A DNA stretch of 8,950 nt from Bacteroidota bacterium (GTDB lineage Bacteria; Bacteroidota; Bacteroidia; Chitinophagales; Chitinophagaceae): contig CANHOY010000057.1 in the NCBI GenBank assembly GCA_947462495.1, positions 1 to 8,950 on the forward strand. The letters run 5' to 3'. The position numbers and the translations under genes are program-made. Below, piece after piece: positions 8,577 to 8,950 of the stretch (its first letter is position 1; each line of letters opens with the position of its first letter). The notes beneath the pieces were generated by a model, which saw nothing but the letters and a program-made list of their open reading frames with translations, was not told where the DNA came from and did not search any database.

Positions 8577-8584
8577 CTGTTTTG
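8577..8584 (+). promoter_or_regulatory. Weak candidate -7 box for the M14 gene
   Basis: CTGTTTTG matches TAnnTTTG at six of eight positions, missing the TA. It is the mirror counterpart of the ggt box in the other repeat arm, with TTTG 23 bases upstream (8550-8553) and a leader of about 60 bases to the ATG. Alternatives are TATTTTTA at 8599-8606 and 8624-8631 (7/8 matches, but no well-placed -33 element). Which is used cannot be decided from sequence. Confidence 0.2.
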
Positions 8585-8650
8585 AGCACAAACTTTCTTA
8601 TTTTTATAGGCAAAATGAATTATTATTTTTAGTCTATAAATAAATGAAAT

Positions 8651-8950
8651 ATGAAACTTTTTAAATGTAAAGTGGCTTTACTAATATTGTCTTGTATCCC
8701 TTTTTTGGGTATCGCTCAAAATGGATTGCAAAGTCCTTCAAGTTTTTTAGGGTATACAATCGGTACTAAATTTACAAGACATCATCAAGTGGTGGCTTAT
8801 TTTAATTCGGTGGCACAAGCTAATCCCGCCATGGTAAAAATAATTTCTTATGGAAAAACCAATGAAGGAAGAGATTTATTAGTAGCTGCAGTGGGACTTC
8901 CTGAAAATATCGCTCAATTAGAGGATATTAGAAAACGTAATAATAGTTTA
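8651..8950 (+). CDS. Exported M14-family zinc carboxypeptidase, N-terminal part (3' end outside window)
   Basis: First 100 codons of a secreted metallopeptidase of the M14 (carboxypeptidase A-like) family. Residues 1-23 are a Sec signal peptide (MKLFKCK, then a hydrophobic core, likely cleavage near GIAQ). After it come LQSPSSFLGYTIGTKFTRHH (26-45), VKIISYGKTNEGRDLLVAAV (62-81) and a PENIAQLEDIRK segment (84-95). These match the propeptide-like lead-in and first strands of Bacteroidota M14 enzymes, in which the SYGKTNEGR-type motif precedes the zinc site. The HxxE zinc ligands and catalytic Glu would come after residue 100, beyond the window, so activity cannot be judged. A Cys at 15 lies inside the hydrophobic core and is not a convincing lipobox. 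The ATG at 8651 is chosen because the ATG at 8644 is in another frame and ends after six codons. It is divergent from ggt, 164 bases away. Probable role: trimming peptides in the periplasm or outside the cell. Confidence 0.85.
   Translation, partial: MKLFKCKVALLILSCIPFLGIAQNGLQSPSSFLGYTIGTKFTRHHQVVAYFNSVAQANPAMVKIISYGKTNEGRDLLVAAVGLPENIAQLEDIRKRNNSL

Larger units (their letters stand above)
8549..8593. repeat. Interrupted inverted repeat in the ggt/M14 divergent region
   Basis: GTTTGTGC plus AAAAC (8549-8561) faces GTTTT, two extra bases (GA), then GCACAAAC (8579-8593). The arms therefore pair over 8+5 bp with a two-base bulge around a 17-base centre, which holds TTGCAA. It lies roughly midway between the two divergent start codons (ggt at 8486, M14 at 8651). 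It could be a regulator-binding site shared by both genes or an RNA hairpin; the pairing is seen, the role is inference. Confidence 0.5.

Noticed and set aside
8651..8720. Lipoprotein signal (Cys15) in the M14 peptidase
   Set aside because: The Cys is followed by further hydrophobic residues and the -2 Leu does not fit a lipobox; a normal signal peptidase I site near GIAQ fits better.
1..8950. Mobile element, CRISPR array, tRNA/rRNA, toxin-antitoxin or phage defence genes
   Set aside because: No transposase, integrase, regular direct repeats, RNA-gene-like stretches or such domains were seen on either strand; nearly all bases are covered by core-type genes.

Overview
This window is a stretch of AT-rich chromosome (GC by eye about one third) from a member of the Bacteroidota, most likely near the Chitinophagia/Sphingobacteriia. 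The phylum call rests on four things: a very long TamB of the type found there, an exported M14 carboxypeptidase whose N-terminus reads like Bacteroidota homologues, gene starts without clear Shine-Dalgarno sequences, and a -7 box of the Bacteroidota form (TAnnTTTG). The class-level placement is a guess from protein style.

Layout, left to right. (1) The 3' end of aroQ (type II 3-dehydroquinate dehydratase) runs rightward and is cut by the left edge. (2) 23 bases later comes a GT39/PMT-type membrane glycosyltransferase on the same strand, possibly co-transcribed. (3) This gene converges on tamB, a 1564-residue envelope protein read leftward; only 31 bases separate the two stops, and an AT-rich inverted repeat overlaps the junction. 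(4) Upstream of tamB on the same strand, across a 118-base gap with two small inverted repeats, lies ggt, a complete exported gamma-glutamyltransferase. (5) A 164-base divergent intergenic region separates ggt from the first 100 codons of an exported M14 zinc carboxypeptidase, cut by the right edge. There is no gene-free stretch longer than 300 bases.

The theme is envelope and periplasm: a lipid-linked-sugar glycosyltransferase, an inner-to-outer-membrane bridging protein, and two secreted enzymes that act on peptides or gamma-glutamyl compounds. Nothing shows that the genes form one pathway. GGT and the M14 peptidase share a divergent control region and could both serve periplasmic peptide or glutathione use, which is inference. 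I found no mobile element, CRISPR array, RNA gene, phage gene or defence system. The window looks like ordinary core genome. The signals most worth a second look are non-coding: an inverted repeat spanning the ggt/M14 divergent promoters, and a palindrome just in front of the TTG start of tamB.
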